This document shows, one piece after another, positions 24,998 through 35,114 of a DNA stretch of 64,000 nt. This DNA comes from Paenisporosarcina sp. FSL H8-0542. GTDB lineage: Bacteria; Bacillota; Bacilli; Bacillales_A; Planococcaceae. Positions within the stretch are counted from its first letter, which is position 1. The number at the start of each line of letters is the position of its first letter. Position numbers and translations under genes: made by a program. The stretch is from contig NZ_CP152050.1 in the NCBI RefSeq assembly GCF_038632915.1, positions 2,325,001-2,389,000 of the forward strand. The letters run 5' to 3'. The notes beneath the pieces are model-generated. The model saw nothing but the letters and a program-made list of their open reading frames with translations, ran no database searches and had not been told where the DNA came from.

Positions 24998-26862
24998 TAG
25001 TGTTTACCCCCTTTTTCATTCAATAAATCTTCTTTATGAACATGATATCCATGGTCATCTTTCAATGAACGAACGATCATTGAACCGAATGTGATAGCTA
25101 ATCCCAAGAACATCACAGGCACTGCCCAAGATTTTTCTCCATTGTATAAAGCACCAAATGCTCCTACGAATAGACCAAATGAAATAACAACAGGAATAAA
25201 TGAATTGTTAGGCATATGGATATCGCCTACTGGCTCTGCGTAAGTCATTCCTTCTTTATTTCCTTCTTGTTTTTCAATCCAGAATGTATCCAGACCACGA
25301 ACAAGTGGTGTTTGTTTAAAGTTGTAGAAAGGTACAGGTTGTGGAACAGCCCATTCTAAAGTACGACCATCACCCCATGGATCACGACCAACTTTTTCGT
25401 TTTTCACGATCGTCATGATGATGTTCACCACTAGAACAATAACTCCGGCTGCCATGAAAATAGCACCTAATGAACTGATGAGATTGTAAGTGTCCCATCC
25501 TTGGTTTGCACCATACGTGAACACACGACGTGGCATCCCAAGTAAACCTAGGAAATGTTGGATAAAGAATGTTAAGTGGAAACCAATGAAGAATAACCAG
25601 AAAGTTACTTTTCCAAGTGTTTCATTTAACATCGTGTTGAACATTAATGGCCAGTAGAAATGTAAACCAGCTAATAATCCAAGTACTACCCCACCAACAA
25701 TAACATAGTGGAAATGAGCAACAATAAAGTATGAATCGTGCAATTGATAATCAAGAGGTGCAGCAGCTTGCATGATCCCCGTTACACCACCAGCAACGAA
25801 AGATGGGATAAACCCAATCGCGTAAAGCATAGGTGTTGTAAAGATGATACTTCCGCCCCACATTGTAAGCAACCAGTTAAAGATTTTTACTCCGGTAGGA
25901 ACCGCGATTGCCATTGTCGCAACAGCAAAGATTGCGTTAGCAGTTGGTCCCATACCTACTGTAAACATATGATGTGCCCAAACCATGAATCCTAAGAAAC
26001 CGATTAATACAGTTGCGAAGACCATAGCTGAATAACCAAACAAACGTTTACGTGAGAACGTAGGGAATATTTCTGAGAAGATACCGAAAGCAGGTAAAAT
26101 CAAGATATATACTTCAGGATGTCCGAAGATCCAGAATAAATGCTCCCAAATAATAGTATTACCACCCATTGTATGATCAAAGAAGTTTCCTCCGAACATA
26201 CGGTCAACGATCATGAAAATGATCCCAATCGTCAATGGTGGGAAAGCGAATAGAATTAATGCTGATGCAACAAAAGTTGTCCAAGTGAACAATGGCATAC
26301 GCATGTAAGTCATACCTGGTGCACGCATGTTGATAATTGTAACTAGGAAGTTAATACCTCCGATTAATGTACCAAAACCGGAAATGAATAGACCTAAAGC
26401 ATAAAAGTCAATCCCATGACCCGGTGAAGCTAATGAAAGCGATGCATATGAAGTCCATCCTGCATCAGGTGCTCCTCCCAAGAACCAAGATAAGTTAAGG
26501 AATACTCCTCCGAAGAAGAATAACCAGAAACCTAAAGAGTTTAAGAATGGGAAAGCAACGTCACGCGCACCGATTTGAAGTGGCATAACGGCATTCATAA
26601 AGCCTAATAACAATGGCATGGCAGCCAGGAAAATCATGGTTGTACCATGCATCGTGATAATTTGATTGAAAAGACCAGCACTCACAAAATCATTGTCAGG
26701 TTGTGCTAGTTGTATACGTATAAGCATAGCCTCGATACCGCCGACGATAAAGAAGAATCCACCGGTAATGAGGTAAAGGATGGCAATTTTCTTATGATCG
26801 ACTGTTGTTAAATAGTCCCAAAGAGTGGCACCAAAGCCTTTTTTCTGTGCGATTGAACTCAC
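24997..26862 (-). CDS. ctaD: Cytochrome caa3 oxidase subunit I
   Basis: A 621-residue haem-copper oxidase subunit I, the proton-pumping catalytic core that reduces oxygen to water. Haem and CuB ligands are visible: MHGTTMIF (low-spin haem), HPEVYILILP (CuB and cross-linked Tyr) and HDSYFIVAHFHYVIVGG (haem a3 and a). The C-terminal extension of about 100 residues is normal for SoxM-type caa3 enzymes. Second gene of the operon. GGAGGTT precedes the start. Confidence 0.97.
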   Translation of the reverse strand: MSSIAQKKGFGATLWDYLTTVDHKKIAILYLITGGFFFIVGGIEAMLIRIQLAQPDNDFVSAGLFNQIITMHGTTMIFLAAMPLLLGFMNAVMPLQIGARDVAFPFLNSLGFWLFFFGGVFLNLSWFLGGAPDAGWTSYASLSLASPGHGIDFYALGLFISGFGTLIGGINFLVTIINMRAPGMTYMRMPLFTWTTFVASALILFAFPPLTIGIIFMIVDRMFGGNFFDHTMGGNTIIWEHLFWIFGHPEVYILILPAFGIFSEIFPTFSRKRLFGYSAMVFATVLIGFLGFMVWAHHMFTVGMGPTANAIFAVATMAIAVPTGVKIFNWLLTMWGGSIIFTTPMLYAIGFIPSFVAGGVTGIMQAAAPLDYQLHDSYFIVAHFHYVIVGGVVLGLLAGLHFYWPLMFNTMLNETLGKVTFWLFFIGFHLTFFIQHFLGLLGMPRRVFTYGANQGWDTYNLISSLGAIFMAAGVIVLVVNIIMTIVKNEKVGRDPWGDGRTLEWAVPQPVPFYNFKQTPLVRGLDTFWIEKQEGNKEGMTYAEPVGDIHMPNNSFIPVVISFGLFVGAFGALYNGEKSWAVPVMFLGLAITFGSMIVRSLKDDHGYHVHKEDLLNEKGGKH

Positions 26863-26896
26863 AACTTTAACCTCCTTCTTGTCATTCTGTAGAAGA

Positions 26897-27991
26897 TTAA
26901 TCTTCTACAGATAGTCCCATTAAGTATTCTGTCAGAGCTGTGAGCTCTTGATCTGTTAATTCTTTACCATTTCTATTAGGTAAATCTTCAGGTTGAGGCA
27001 TCAAGTTACCTGGTTTATGCTCTTCAGGATCATTAATCCATGCCTTAACGTTTTCATCTGTTTTTTCCATGAATCCAGCCACTCGGTTACGATCTCCGAA
27101 GGTCGCTAAGTTAGGACCTACACCACCAGTTGTGCCTGCACCTGATACAGCATGACAAGCAATACAGCTAGTGTTGAAGATTTCCTGACCTTGCTGAGCA
27201 ACGTCACCTTCTGGTGTTTCTTCTGCTTTTGATGCTTTCATGTCTGCTACCCAAGCATCAAAATCATCACGGTCTAAAGATCTTACTTTAAAGTCCATTA
27301 GTGCATGTGAAGGACCACAAAGTTCCGCACATTTACCATAAAACACTCCATCTTCAAGACTATCTGAAGGATTGTCGAATGTTAAATAGAATGTGTTTAG
27401 GTTCTCAACGTTTGTATCCATTTTACCGCCCGCTGCAGGAATCCAGAATGAGTGTTTTACATCTGCTGCTTTAAGGTTAAAGTAAACTTTCTCTTGCGTC
27501 GGTACTACTAATTCTTGAGCTGTAACGATTCCCAAATCCGGATACTCAAATTCCCACCAGTAAAGATTTGCTTTAACGTTAACCGTTACTGCTGTCTTAT
27601 TGCCTTTTGCATCGACTGCATCCATACCACTGACATCCGCCAATTTATATGTAGAGACTACAGTAGGAACTGTCAAAATCAATAGTAAAATAATCGGAAC
27701 GATAGTCCAGATAAGTTCTAATTTGTGACTTCCTTCTACTTGCTTAGGAATTACATGTTCGCCCACTTTAGAACGACGGAACTTGACGATTGCAAGAATG
27801 TAAACAATCATTACTACAATAATAACAAGTACCATGATTCCTGTTGAAAGCAACATTAAATCCAATTGATCTCTACCGACTTGTCCTGCTGGAGTAAGTG
27901 TAGATAAGTGTTCTTCACCGCATCCAGACAAAAAGACCGTTAGAGCTGTCAGCAGAGAAAAGAGACGCCACTTTTTGAGCCCTTTCATCAT
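26897..27991 (-). CDS. ctaC: Cytochrome caa3 oxidase subunit II with fused cytochrome c
   Basis: A 364-residue lipoprotein-type subunit II. The signal ends in the lipobox LSGC (about 21-24). Two helices follow, then the CuA domain with HSFWIP and GKCAELCGPSHALMDF ligands, then a C-terminal cytochrome c domain with CIACH and the methionine ligand in NLMPQP. This fusion defines the caa3 type, which takes electrons from soluble or membrane cytochrome c. First gene of ctaCDEF. Confidence 0.97.
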   Translation of the reverse strand: MMKGLKKWRLFSLLTALTVFLSGCGEEHLSTLTPAGQVGRDQLDLMLLSTGIMVLVIIVVMIVYILAIVKFRRSKVGEHVIPKQVEGSHKLELIWTIVPIILLLILTVPTVVSTYKLADVSGMDAVDAKGNKTAVTVNVKANLYWWEFEYPDLGIVTAQELVVPTQEKVYFNLKAADVKHSFWIPAAGGKMDTNVENLNTFYLTFDNPSDSLEDGVFYGKCAELCGPSHALMDFKVRSLDRDDFDAWVADMKASKAEETPEGDVAQQGQEIFNTSCIACHAVSGAGTTGGVGPNLATFGDRNRVAGFMEKTDENVKAWINDPEEHKPGNLMPQPEDLPNRNGKELTDQELTALTEYLMGLSVED

Positions 27992-28090
27992 AGCTTAATC
28001 AAACCCCTCTTTCGTAGTTGTATTCATGTGTAAATCGGACTGTGGTTCCATTCTATATGAATTCTAAATTCAAAGAAAGAATCCCAAAAG

Positions 28091-29008
28091 TTAGCTGAAA
28101 ATCGAGAAAATAATCATCGAGACAAAAATGATGGTCATGTAATTTAAGGAATAGATAAACATGCCTTTTGCCCATTTTAAATCATCTTCCGCTTTAAAGC
28201 CTCTTAGTGCAAGTACGAGCCATCCAATATTAAGCACAGTAGCGAGGACGAGGAACCATGTTCCTAATTCCATGAGTAAGAATGGAAGTGGGAAAAGAAC
28301 TAAAATCCACAGAAGCATGGAGCGCTTCGTATGTGCAAATCCTTTAATAACCGGCAACATCGGAATGCCTGCCGCCCGGTATTCTTCCGTTCGTTTCATA
28401 GCAAGTGCATAAAAGTGTGGAGGCTGCCATGCGAACATGATGAGGAATAATGCAAGTGCACCCCATCCAAGTGTAGGTTCAACTGCTGCCCATCCGATTA
28501 CTGGAGGAATAGCCCCTGATATACTCCCAACGATTGTATTGCTCACATGCCTTCTTTTTGACCACATGGTATAAAGGACAACGTAACTGATAATACCAGC
28601 AAGTCCCCATATACCAGCTGAAAACGATGCCATAAATAACAAAATCTCACCGACAACCATGAAGGACAGAGCAACGGACAATACGGCAGTTGGTTTGAAT
28701 CGTCCCGTCACAGTCGGTCTGGATTTTGTTCTCGCCATAATTGGATCTATATCCTGATCGATGTAGTTGTTCATTGCGGCTGAACCGGCAATAATCAACG
28801 CTGCACCGACAAGAGTATAAAACATGAGGTCCATCTCATCTAAGAAGTGACGGTTTGAAAATTGAAATGCCAACCATAATCCCGTAAACGTAGTCACAAG
28901 GTTTGAGTTTACAATTCCAATCTTAATCAATGCAAGAAAGTCTTTAACAAATGATGTTGTTTCAAGATCCGCATCAGTTCTTGCATTGATCGCGCGACCG
29001 TTTGACAT
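28091..29008 (-). CDS. ctaB: Protohaem IX farnesyltransferase (haem O synthase)
   Basis: A 305-residue UbiA-family prenyltransferase with nine helices. The prenyl-diphosphate motif NNYIDQDIDPIMARTKSRP lies at about 81-99. It makes haem O, which CtaA turns into haem A. The ATG at 29008 follows AAAGGGGGAG. It is divergent from ctaA across a regulatory gap and about 100 bp upstream of ctaC. Confidence 0.96.
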   Translation of the reverse strand: MSNGRAINARTDADLETTSFVKDFLALIKIGIVNSNLVTTFTGLWLAFQFSNRHFLDEMDLMFYTLVGAALIIAGSAAMNNYIDQDIDPIMARTKSRPTVTGRFKPTAVLSVALSFMVVGEILLFMASFSAGIWGLAGIISYVVLYTMWSKRRHVSNTIVGSISGAIPPVIGWAAVEPTLGWGALALFLIMFAWQPPHFYALAMKRTEEYRAAGIPMLPVIKGFAHTKRSMLLWILVLFPLPFLLMELGTWFLVLATVLNIGWLVLALRGFKAEDDLKWAKGMFIYSLNYMTIIFVSMIIFSIFS

Positions 29009-29168
29009 GATAACTCCCCCTTTCAAAGTTGTAAGCATATTCCGCTACACTTACTATATCGAAAAACTTATGCTAATTCTATATTTAAGTTCAAATTCGA
29101 TAAAAAGCCATAGCGGTTTCCTGTCAATTTGACACAACATATCTATAGTAAAGCATTTTCTAAAAAGT

Positions 29169-29210
29169 TTTGTGAATGGAAAGAGAATATTTTATGAACA
29201 ATTTGTGAAT
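29169..29210. promoter_or_regulatory. ResD-like binding sites phased at 11 bp in the ctaB-ctaA gap
   Basis: TTTGTGAAT occurs exactly at 29169-29177 and 29202-29210. Degenerate copies AAAGAGAAT (29180) and TTTATGAAC (29191) lie between, so four copies repeat every 11 bp. TTTGTGAAT is the ResD-binding consensus as I recall it, and ctaA is a ResD target in B. subtilis. The 322-bp gap also holds a palindrome TGTCAATTTGACA at 29122-29134. No clear -10/-35 pair was found for ctaA or ctaB. Confidence 0.6.
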
Positions 29211-29330
29211 TGGGTATCCTTACTGTTGTTGTTTCTCTGTTAAACATTGTTTTTTGTCATATTCTTAGCTATTATCAAACATGCAGGTATCGCATTTTCG
29301 CGATCAGTATAGACAAAGTAGGTGTCATTC

Positions 29331-30251
29331 ATGCAACAAAGTAAATACTTAAAGTGGTTTGCTGTTGCTTCTACAATCGGCATGTTGCTCATAATTCTTG
29401 GTGGAGCACTTGTTACGAAAACAGAAAGTGGAATGGGTTGCGGCAGACACTGGCCGGGATGCAATGGAGAACTAATTCCCGACAAAATCACTACTGAAGT
29501 TTTAATTGAATTTTCTCACCGTCTCGTAACTGGTTCGGTAGGTTTTCTCATCTTGATCTTATCCGTTTGGTCATGGAAAGCAATGGGACATATACGCGAA
29601 ACAAAATTTTTAGCTTTTATGGCAATGTTTTTCTTGATTTTACAAGCGCTAATTGGTGCAGCTCAAGTTCTATGGGGACAAGGTGACTTTATATTAGCCC
29701 TCCATTTTGGTATTTCCTTAATATCATTCGCCTCAGTTTTATTGTTAACGCTTCTGATTTTTGAAGTCGATCGCAAATTTGATGCGGATAAGTTACAGAT
29801 TGGAAAAAAATTGAAATGGCATACAATAGGAGTTGCCCTTTACTCCTATATAGTCGTTTACACAGGTGCCCTCGTTCGCCATACAGATTCAGGCTTAATC
29901 TGTGCGGATTGGCCAATGTGTCGTAACGGAGATTTCTCTTTACCAGCCAACCTTTATGAATGGGTGCAAATGGGACATCGTACAGCGGCCGGACTAATTT
30001 TCCTCTGGATTGGTTTCATAGCATGGCATGCATTCAAGAATTATAGAGACCAACGAGTTTTATCTTATGGGTGGATTATTGCGTTTGTTATCGTCTCACT
30101 TCAAGTCATATCAGGTATGCTAGTAGTGTTGACAAGGCTGAACTTATTCTTCGCTTTACTACATTCTCTACTCATCACACTACTATTTGGATTGCTATGT
30201 TATATGATTTTGCTCCTATCTCGTAGCCGTTCTAAAAAAACATCACTTTAA
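29331..30251 (+). CDS. ctaA: Haem A synthase
   Basis: A 306-residue, eight-helix membrane enzyme that oxidises the haem O methyl to give haem A. Haem-ligand regions are EFSHRLVTGSVG (about 57-68) and MGHRTAAGLI (about 212-221). The paired-cysteine loop CGRHWPGC (about 35-42), with CADWPMC in the second half, is of the Bacillus type. The ATG at 29331 has AGGTG six bases upstream; a GTG three codons earlier is a less likely start. Divergent from ctaB. Confidence 0.95.
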   Translation: MQQSKYLKWFAVASTIGMLLIILGGALVTKTESGMGCGRHWPGCNGELIPDKITTEVLIEFSHRLVTGSVGFLILILSVWSWKAMGHIRETKFLAFMAMFFLILQALIGAAQVLWGQGDFILALHFGISLISFASVLLLTLLIFEVDRKFDADKLQIGKKLKWHTIGVALYSYIVVYTGALVRHTDSGLICADWPMCRNGDFSLPANLYEWVQMGHRTAAGLIFLWIGFIAWHAFKNYRDQRVLSYGWIIAFVIVSLQVISGMLVVLTRLNLFFALLHSLLITLLFGLLCYMILLLSRSRSKKTSL

Positions 30252-30287
30252 AAGCAGTTCCGCGTACATGCGGAACTGCTTTTTTCG
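30250..30287 (+). terminator. Terminator of ctaA
   Basis: Stem AAAGCAGTTCCGC / GCGGAACTGCTTT with a T-tract, overlapping the ctaA stop codon. Confidence 0.92.
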
Positions 30288-30318
30288 ATAGAAATGGAAT
30301 TAGTATAGGTGGATAAAA

Positions 30319-30366
30319 GAAAAGGCATCAACTTCGACCGTTAACGGTTTCAGCTGATGCCCTTTT
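30319..30366 (-). terminator. Terminator of ftsW-pycA
   Basis: A long interrupted stem (GGGCATCAGCTGAAACCG / CGGTCGAAGTTGATGCC) with TTTTC tail on the minus strand, 60 bp after pycA. Confidence 0.8.
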
Positions 30367-30426
30367 AATGTTGATTTTTATCAATGCTAGTGCAAATGTA
30401 CGACAGTCAACAGTATCGTGTTAAAT

Positions 30427-33400
30427 CTACTCTTTTTCCATTTCAATCAACAAGTCACCCGTTGTAATAGAAGAGCCGGTAGTGACATGAATTTCTTTCA
30501 CAACACCATCATACGGAGCCTGGACAGTTGTTTCCATTTTCATCGCTTCAGTAATAAGCAAATGATCTCCACGCTTTACTCGACTACCCTTATCTATTAC
30601 TACTTTTAATACAGTTCCTGGCATCGTAGCACCAATATGATCAGGGTTACCGACGTCCGCTATCGGTTTTTGTGTAATATCCGATTCAATCGTCAAGTCC
30701 TGGATGATTACTTCCCTTGGCTGTCCATTCAATTCGAAATAAAGGACGCGATTTCCGTCCGATTGAGGTTGGCTAATCGATACTAGTTTTACGAGTAACG
30801 TTTTACCTTTCTCAATTTCCACTTGGATTTCTTCACCTAAGCGCATACCGTACAAGAAGGTTGGAGTATCCAATACGGAAACATCCCCAAATTTCTTCAC
30901 AATATCCGAGTATTCATCGAACACTTTTGGATACAACGCATATGCCAGTACTTCATGACTTGTAACCGGACGACTCAATTTATGGAAAAGCTCTTCTTTC
31001 AGCTTATCGAAATTGACTGGTTCCAACAATTCACCTGGGCGCACAGTAATAGCTTCGCGTCCTTTTAAGATTACCTGTTGCAGTTCTTTCGGGAACCCGC
31101 CGTAAGGCTGCCCAATATATCCTTGGAAGAACTCGATTACTGAATCAGGGAAATCAATTGTTTGTCCTCGGGTAAGTACCGTTTCTTCCGTTAAATCATT
31201 TTGAACCATGAAGAGCGCCATATCACCGACAACTTTTGATGAAGGCGTAACTTTGACAACATCACCAAACATTAAGTTAACGGTTGAATACATATCTTTT
31301 ACTTCTTCAAAACGCTCACCCAAGCCAACTGCTTTCGCTTGTTGTTGCAAATTGGAATACTGACCACCCGGCATTTCATGGACATAAATTTCAGAATGTG
31401 GACTCATCATGCCAGACTCGAAATCCTGGTAGTATTTGCGTACATCTTCCCAGTAGTGAGAAAGTTTCTCCAAAGCTTTAATATCAGTTCGCACTTCGCG
31501 CTTACTGCCTTTTAATGCATACGCAAGCGTATTTGTGCTCGGTTGGGATGTCAGTCCTGCCATCGTTCCTAACGCTGTGTCAACGATGTCTACGCCAGCA
31601 TCAATCGCTCTACCGTACAAGTAAATTCCGTTGCCACTCGTATCATGTGTATGCAAATGAACCGGAAGTGAAACTGTGTCTTTTAATTCTGAAATTAATC
31701 GGTATGCCGCTTCGGGTTTCAGTAAACCAGCCATATCTTTAATGGCTAAAATATGTGCACCTGCTGCTTCCAATTCTTTTGCCATTTCTTTGTAATAAGC
31801 GACCGTATATTTGTCACGACTGTCATCTAAAATATCACCCGTATAACAAATTGCCGCCTCCGCTATTTTGCCTGATTGTCGAGCTGCATCAATGGCCACT
31901 TCCATCCCTTTGATCCAGTTTAAACTATCAAATACGCGGAAAACATCGATTCCCGCTTCTGCTGATGTCTGTACAAATTCACGGATAACATTGTCAGGGT
32001 AGTTTTTATAACCCACAGCATTTGCCCCACGAATCAGCATCTGCAACAACACATTTGGAATCATTTCACGCATTTTAATGAGTCGATCCCATGGATTTTC
32101 CTTAAGGAATCGATATGCAACGTCAAATGTGGCGCCACCCCACATTTCAAATGAAAACGCATCATGCATGGCTCTTGCCGACTGCTCTGCAATTTCATAC
32201 ATATCATGAGAACGGACGCGTGTTGCAAGCAATGATTGGTGTGCATCACGGAACGTAGTGTCTGTCACCAAAACATCTTTTTGTTCATGTATCCACTTGA
32301 CTAGTCCCTCTGCTCCACGTTCATTAAGAATTTGTTTAGTACCCTCAGTAGGCGGAACAAGCAAATCTATTTGTGGTTTTCTTGGCAAGCCAAACACAGG
32401 TTTTGATGCTTTTTCGATACCGGGGAAACCATTCACTGTCACATTACCGATATAATTCAGTAGCTTTGTCCCTCTATCTTTTCGGGTTGCGAAGAGGAAC
32501 AATTCCGGTGTGGAATCAATAAAGCTGGTATTGAAATTTCCTGTTAAGAAGTTTTTATGTTTTACTACATTTTCTAAAAAAGGAATATTCGTTTTTATAC
32601 CTCTGATACGGAATTCCTGTAAGTTCCGATCCATTTTAGCGGCTGCTTCTTTAAACGTTTTTCCCCATGTCGATACTTTGACAAGTAGCGAGTCATAATA
32701 TGGAGAAATCACAGCCCCTTGGTAACCATTCCCTGCATCTAGACGCACCCCAAATCCACCACCAGATCGGTATACCATCAATTTCCCGGTGTCGGGCATA
32801 AACTGATTTAAAGGATCTTCGGTTGTCACACGGGATTGAATAGCGAATCCGAAAAGTGGAATGTCTTGTTGCAACGGCATGCCAATTTCTTCTTCATATA
32901 AAGCTGATCCATCTGCTATGTGAATTTGGGTATGAACGATATCGATACCGGTAATCATTTCGGTAATCGTATGTTCTACTTGAATTCTCGGATTCACTTC
33001 GATGAAGTAAAACTCATCACCTGCAACTAAAAATTCAACTGTGCCTGCATTTATGTACTGAACATTATTCATTAATTGAACCGCGGAATCACAAATGCGG
33101 TCGCGCAATTCTTTTGTTATGGAATTGGATGGGGCGATTTCCACTACTTTTTGATGTCTTCGCTGAATCGAACAATCACGTTCATACAAGTGAACCAAAT
33201 TGCCATGCTTATCCCCAAGAATTTGAACTTCTATGTGTTTCGGTTTATCAACAAATTTCTCTACATAGACTTCATCCGACCCAAACGCGGCTTTTGCTTC
33301 TGATTTTGCGCGTTCGTAAGCCGACTCCAAGTCTTGTGCAGTGGGAACAACACGCATACCTCGACCGCCGCCACCTAAGGATGCTTTGATCATTAATGGA

Positions 33401-33867
33401 TAGCCATTTGCTTCACCGAAATCTTTTACTTCCTGAACGGATTGAACAGGTCCGTCACTTCCTGGTATTACTGGGATGCCAGCAAGAACAGCTTGTTCTC
33501 GTGCTTTGACTTTGTCGCCAAACATGTCCAAATGAGCTGAAGTAGGACCGATAAAAATAATCCCTTCTTCTTCACAACGTCTCGCAAATTCCACGTTCTC
33601 AGATAAAAATCCATATCCAGGATGAATCGCATCTGCTCCACTTGTTTTTGCAATCTGTAAAATGCCTTCGATGTCCAGATAGGCATCGATTGGTTTCTTT
33701 CCATCTCCTACTAAATACGATTCGTCTGCTTTGTATCGATGAAAAGAAACACTATCTTCTCTTGAATAAATCGATACGGTACGCAAGTTTAATTCGGTAC
33801 AAGCACGGAAAATGCGAATGGCAATTTCTCCGCGGTTAGCTACTAATATCTTCTGAATCGTTTTCAT
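30427..33867 (-). CDS. pycA: Pyruvate carboxylase
   Basis: A 1146-residue single-chain pyruvate carboxylase making oxaloacetate from pyruvate, bicarbonate and ATP. In order: biotin carboxylase (about 1-450, GGGGRGM loop), carboxyltransferase TIM barrel (about 530-820, beginning DTTFRDAHQSLLATRVR), allosteric/linker part, and biotin carrier with ITEAMKMETT near the C-terminus. The ATG at 33867 (MKTIQKILVANRGEI) follows GGGGTG; the frame is open further but overlaps ftsW. Linked to ftsW by a 16-bp gap, as in B. subtilis. Confidence 0.97.
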   Translation of the reverse strand: MKTIQKILVANRGEIAIRIFRACTELNLRTVSIYSREDSVSFHRYKADESYLVGDGKKPIDAYLDIEGILQIAKTSGADAIHPGYGFLSENVEFARRCEEEGIIFIGPTSAHLDMFGDKVKAREQAVLAGIPVIPGSDGPVQSVQEVKDFGEANGYPLMIKASLGGGGRGMRVVPTAQDLESAYERAKSEAKAAFGSDEVYVEKFVDKPKHIEVQILGDKHGNLVHLYERDCSIQRRHQKVVEIAPSNSITKELRDRICDSAVQLMNNVQYINAGTVEFLVAGDEFYFIEVNPRIQVEHTITEMITGIDIVHTQIHIADGSALYEEEIGMPLQQDIPLFGFAIQSRVTTEDPLNQFMPDTGKLMVYRSGGGFGVRLDAGNGYQGAVISPYYDSLLVKVSTWGKTFKEAAAKMDRNLQEFRIRGIKTNIPFLENVVKHKNFLTGNFNTSFIDSTPELFLFATRKDRGTKLLNYIGNVTVNGFPGIEKASKPVFGLPRKPQIDLLVPPTEGTKQILNERGAEGLVKWIHEQKDVLVTDTTFRDAHQSLLATRVRSHDMYEIAEQSARAMHDAFSFEMWGGATFDVAYRFLKENPWDRLIKMREMIPNVLLQMLIRGANAVGYKNYPDNVIREFVQTSAEAGIDVFRVFDSLNWIKGMEVAIDAARQSGKIAEAAICYTGDILDDSRDKYTVAYYKEMAKELEAAGAHILAIKDMAGLLKPEAAYRLISELKDTVSLPVHLHTHDTSGNGIYLYGRAIDAGVDIVDTALGTMAGLTSQPSTNTLAYALKGSKREVRTDIKALEKLSHYWEDVRKYYQDFESGMMSPHSEIYVHEMPGGQYSNLQQQAKAVGLGERFEEVKDMYSTVNLMFGDVVKVTPSSKVVGDMALFMVQNDLTEETVLTRGQTIDFPDSVIEFFQGYIGQPYGGFPKELQQVILKGREAITVRPGELLEPVNFDKLKEELFHKLSRPVTSHEVLAYALYPKVFDEYSDIVKKFGDVSVLDTPTFLYGMRLGEEIQVEIEKGKTLLVKLVSISQPQSDGNRVLYFELNGQPREVIIQDLTIESDITQKPIADVGNPDHIGATMPGTVLKVVIDKGSRVKRGDHLLITEAMKMETTVQAPYDGVVKEIHVTTGSSITTGDLLIEMEKE

Positions 33868-33883
33868 AATGAGACGACACCCC

Positions 33884-35047
33884 TTAGCTTCGCGTTTTTT
33901 CGTATTTGACAAACATAGACACATTTAACAGTATGCCCATAGCTAACGATAACAAAATAACAGAAGTTCCGCCATAACTTATAAATGGTAATGGCACGCC
34001 TGTTAATGGAATGAGACCAAGCAAGCCACCTAAATTGATAAAAGTCTGGAATCCTATGATACTCGCAAAACCTGCGGCAATCATACGCGCGTGCGGATCC
34101 TCTGCTCTTAAAGCAATAACCAATGCACGCAATACAATAAACCCAAGACCACCGATAACAATTAACACGCCAACTAATCCAAGTTCCTCTGCAATGATGG
34201 CCATTATGAAGTCTGTCTGGGGCTCCGGTAAATAACCCAGTTTCTGTACCGACTGTCCAAGGCCGAGACCTTTCAGCCCCCCTGCACCGATGGCCAAATA
34301 ACCATTTACTACTTGGTATCCAAAGCCTTGTTCATATTCAAAAGGATTCAGGAAAGCCTCAATACGTCCAAGTCGACGTTCAGTAATAAACTTATCACGG
34401 GCTAAATACAAAACTGGTGTAATCAAAGCAAGTGCGCCAACGATTATGCCACTAATTTTCACAAATGTCCGGATTCGAATACCACTTGCGGCCATGACAG
34501 AAATTGCCGTAAAAAAGATAATCATAGCTGAACCCATATCTACTTCACTCAATACCAAGGCAACGGCCATAACAAGTACTGTCACTGGCGGGGCAATAGA
34601 TTGGTTAAAACTATCTATGGGACCTTTTCTCGCTTTATTTGCAAATACACCGGCAAAATATAGCACCATAATTATTTTTGCAAACTCGGAAGGCTGAATG
34701 TTCCCAAATCCAAGATCAATCCAGCTCTTAGAACCACCGGCAGCATAGCCGACAAAATGAACCGCCACCAATAAGGTGAACATAACAACCAGCATGGCAA
34801 TCATCATCGGCTTCTTGCGGTAATGCTTGTATGGAAATAAAGCCCCTACTAAAAATGCTGGGACCGATAAAACTAAGTTTAGTATTTGTTTTTTGTAAAA
34901 GTGATCCGGCTCGAAACCGTATCGATTGACGGACCAAACCATGCTCGCGCTATATATCATCACGAGACCGAAAAGACATAAAAACATATATGTAATAAAT
35001 AATGAATAATCGAAGTTTTTGGCATATCGCTTGATGTATGGGATCAT
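33884..35047 (-). CDS. ftsW: FtsW, septal peptidoglycan glycosyltransferase
   Basis: A 387-residue SEDS protein with ten helices. It polymerises lipid II at the septum with a partner class B PBP. Visible SEDS features include ALVLSEVDMGSAMI (catalytic-region Asp), GLGLGQSVQKLGYLPEPQTDFI and LGLIPLTGVPLPFISYGGTS. The ylaN-ftsW-pycA order identifies it as FtsW rather than RodA or SpoVE. A terminator lies between it and ylaN, and no separate promoter was recognised. Confidence 0.92.
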   Translation of the reverse strand: MIPYIKRYAKNFDYSLFITYMFLCLFGLVMIYSASMVWSVNRYGFEPDHFYKKQILNLVLSVPAFLVGALFPYKHYRKKPMMIAMLVVMFTLLVAVHFVGYAAGGSKSWIDLGFGNIQPSEFAKIIMVLYFAGVFANKARKGPIDSFNQSIAPPVTVLVMAVALVLSEVDMGSAMIIFFTAISVMAASGIRIRTFVKISGIIVGALALITPVLYLARDKFITERRLGRIEAFLNPFEYEQGFGYQVVNGYLAIGAGGLKGLGLGQSVQKLGYLPEPQTDFIMAIIAEELGLVGVLIVIGGLGFIVLRALVIALRAEDPHARMIAAGFASIIGFQTFINLGGLLGLIPLTGVPLPFISYGGTSVILLSLAMGILLNVSMFVKYEKTRS

Positions 35048-35076
35048 TTTGAAACCTCTTTTTCTTTTTTTCTAGC

Positions 35077-35113
35077 AAAAAAACTCAAACACATGTTGAG
35101 TTTGAGTTTTTTA
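35077..35113 (-). terminator. Terminator of ylaN
   Basis: Stem ACTCAAAC / GTTTGAGT with seven T on the minus strand, immediately after the ylaN stop. Confidence 0.85.
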
Positions 35114-35114
35114 C

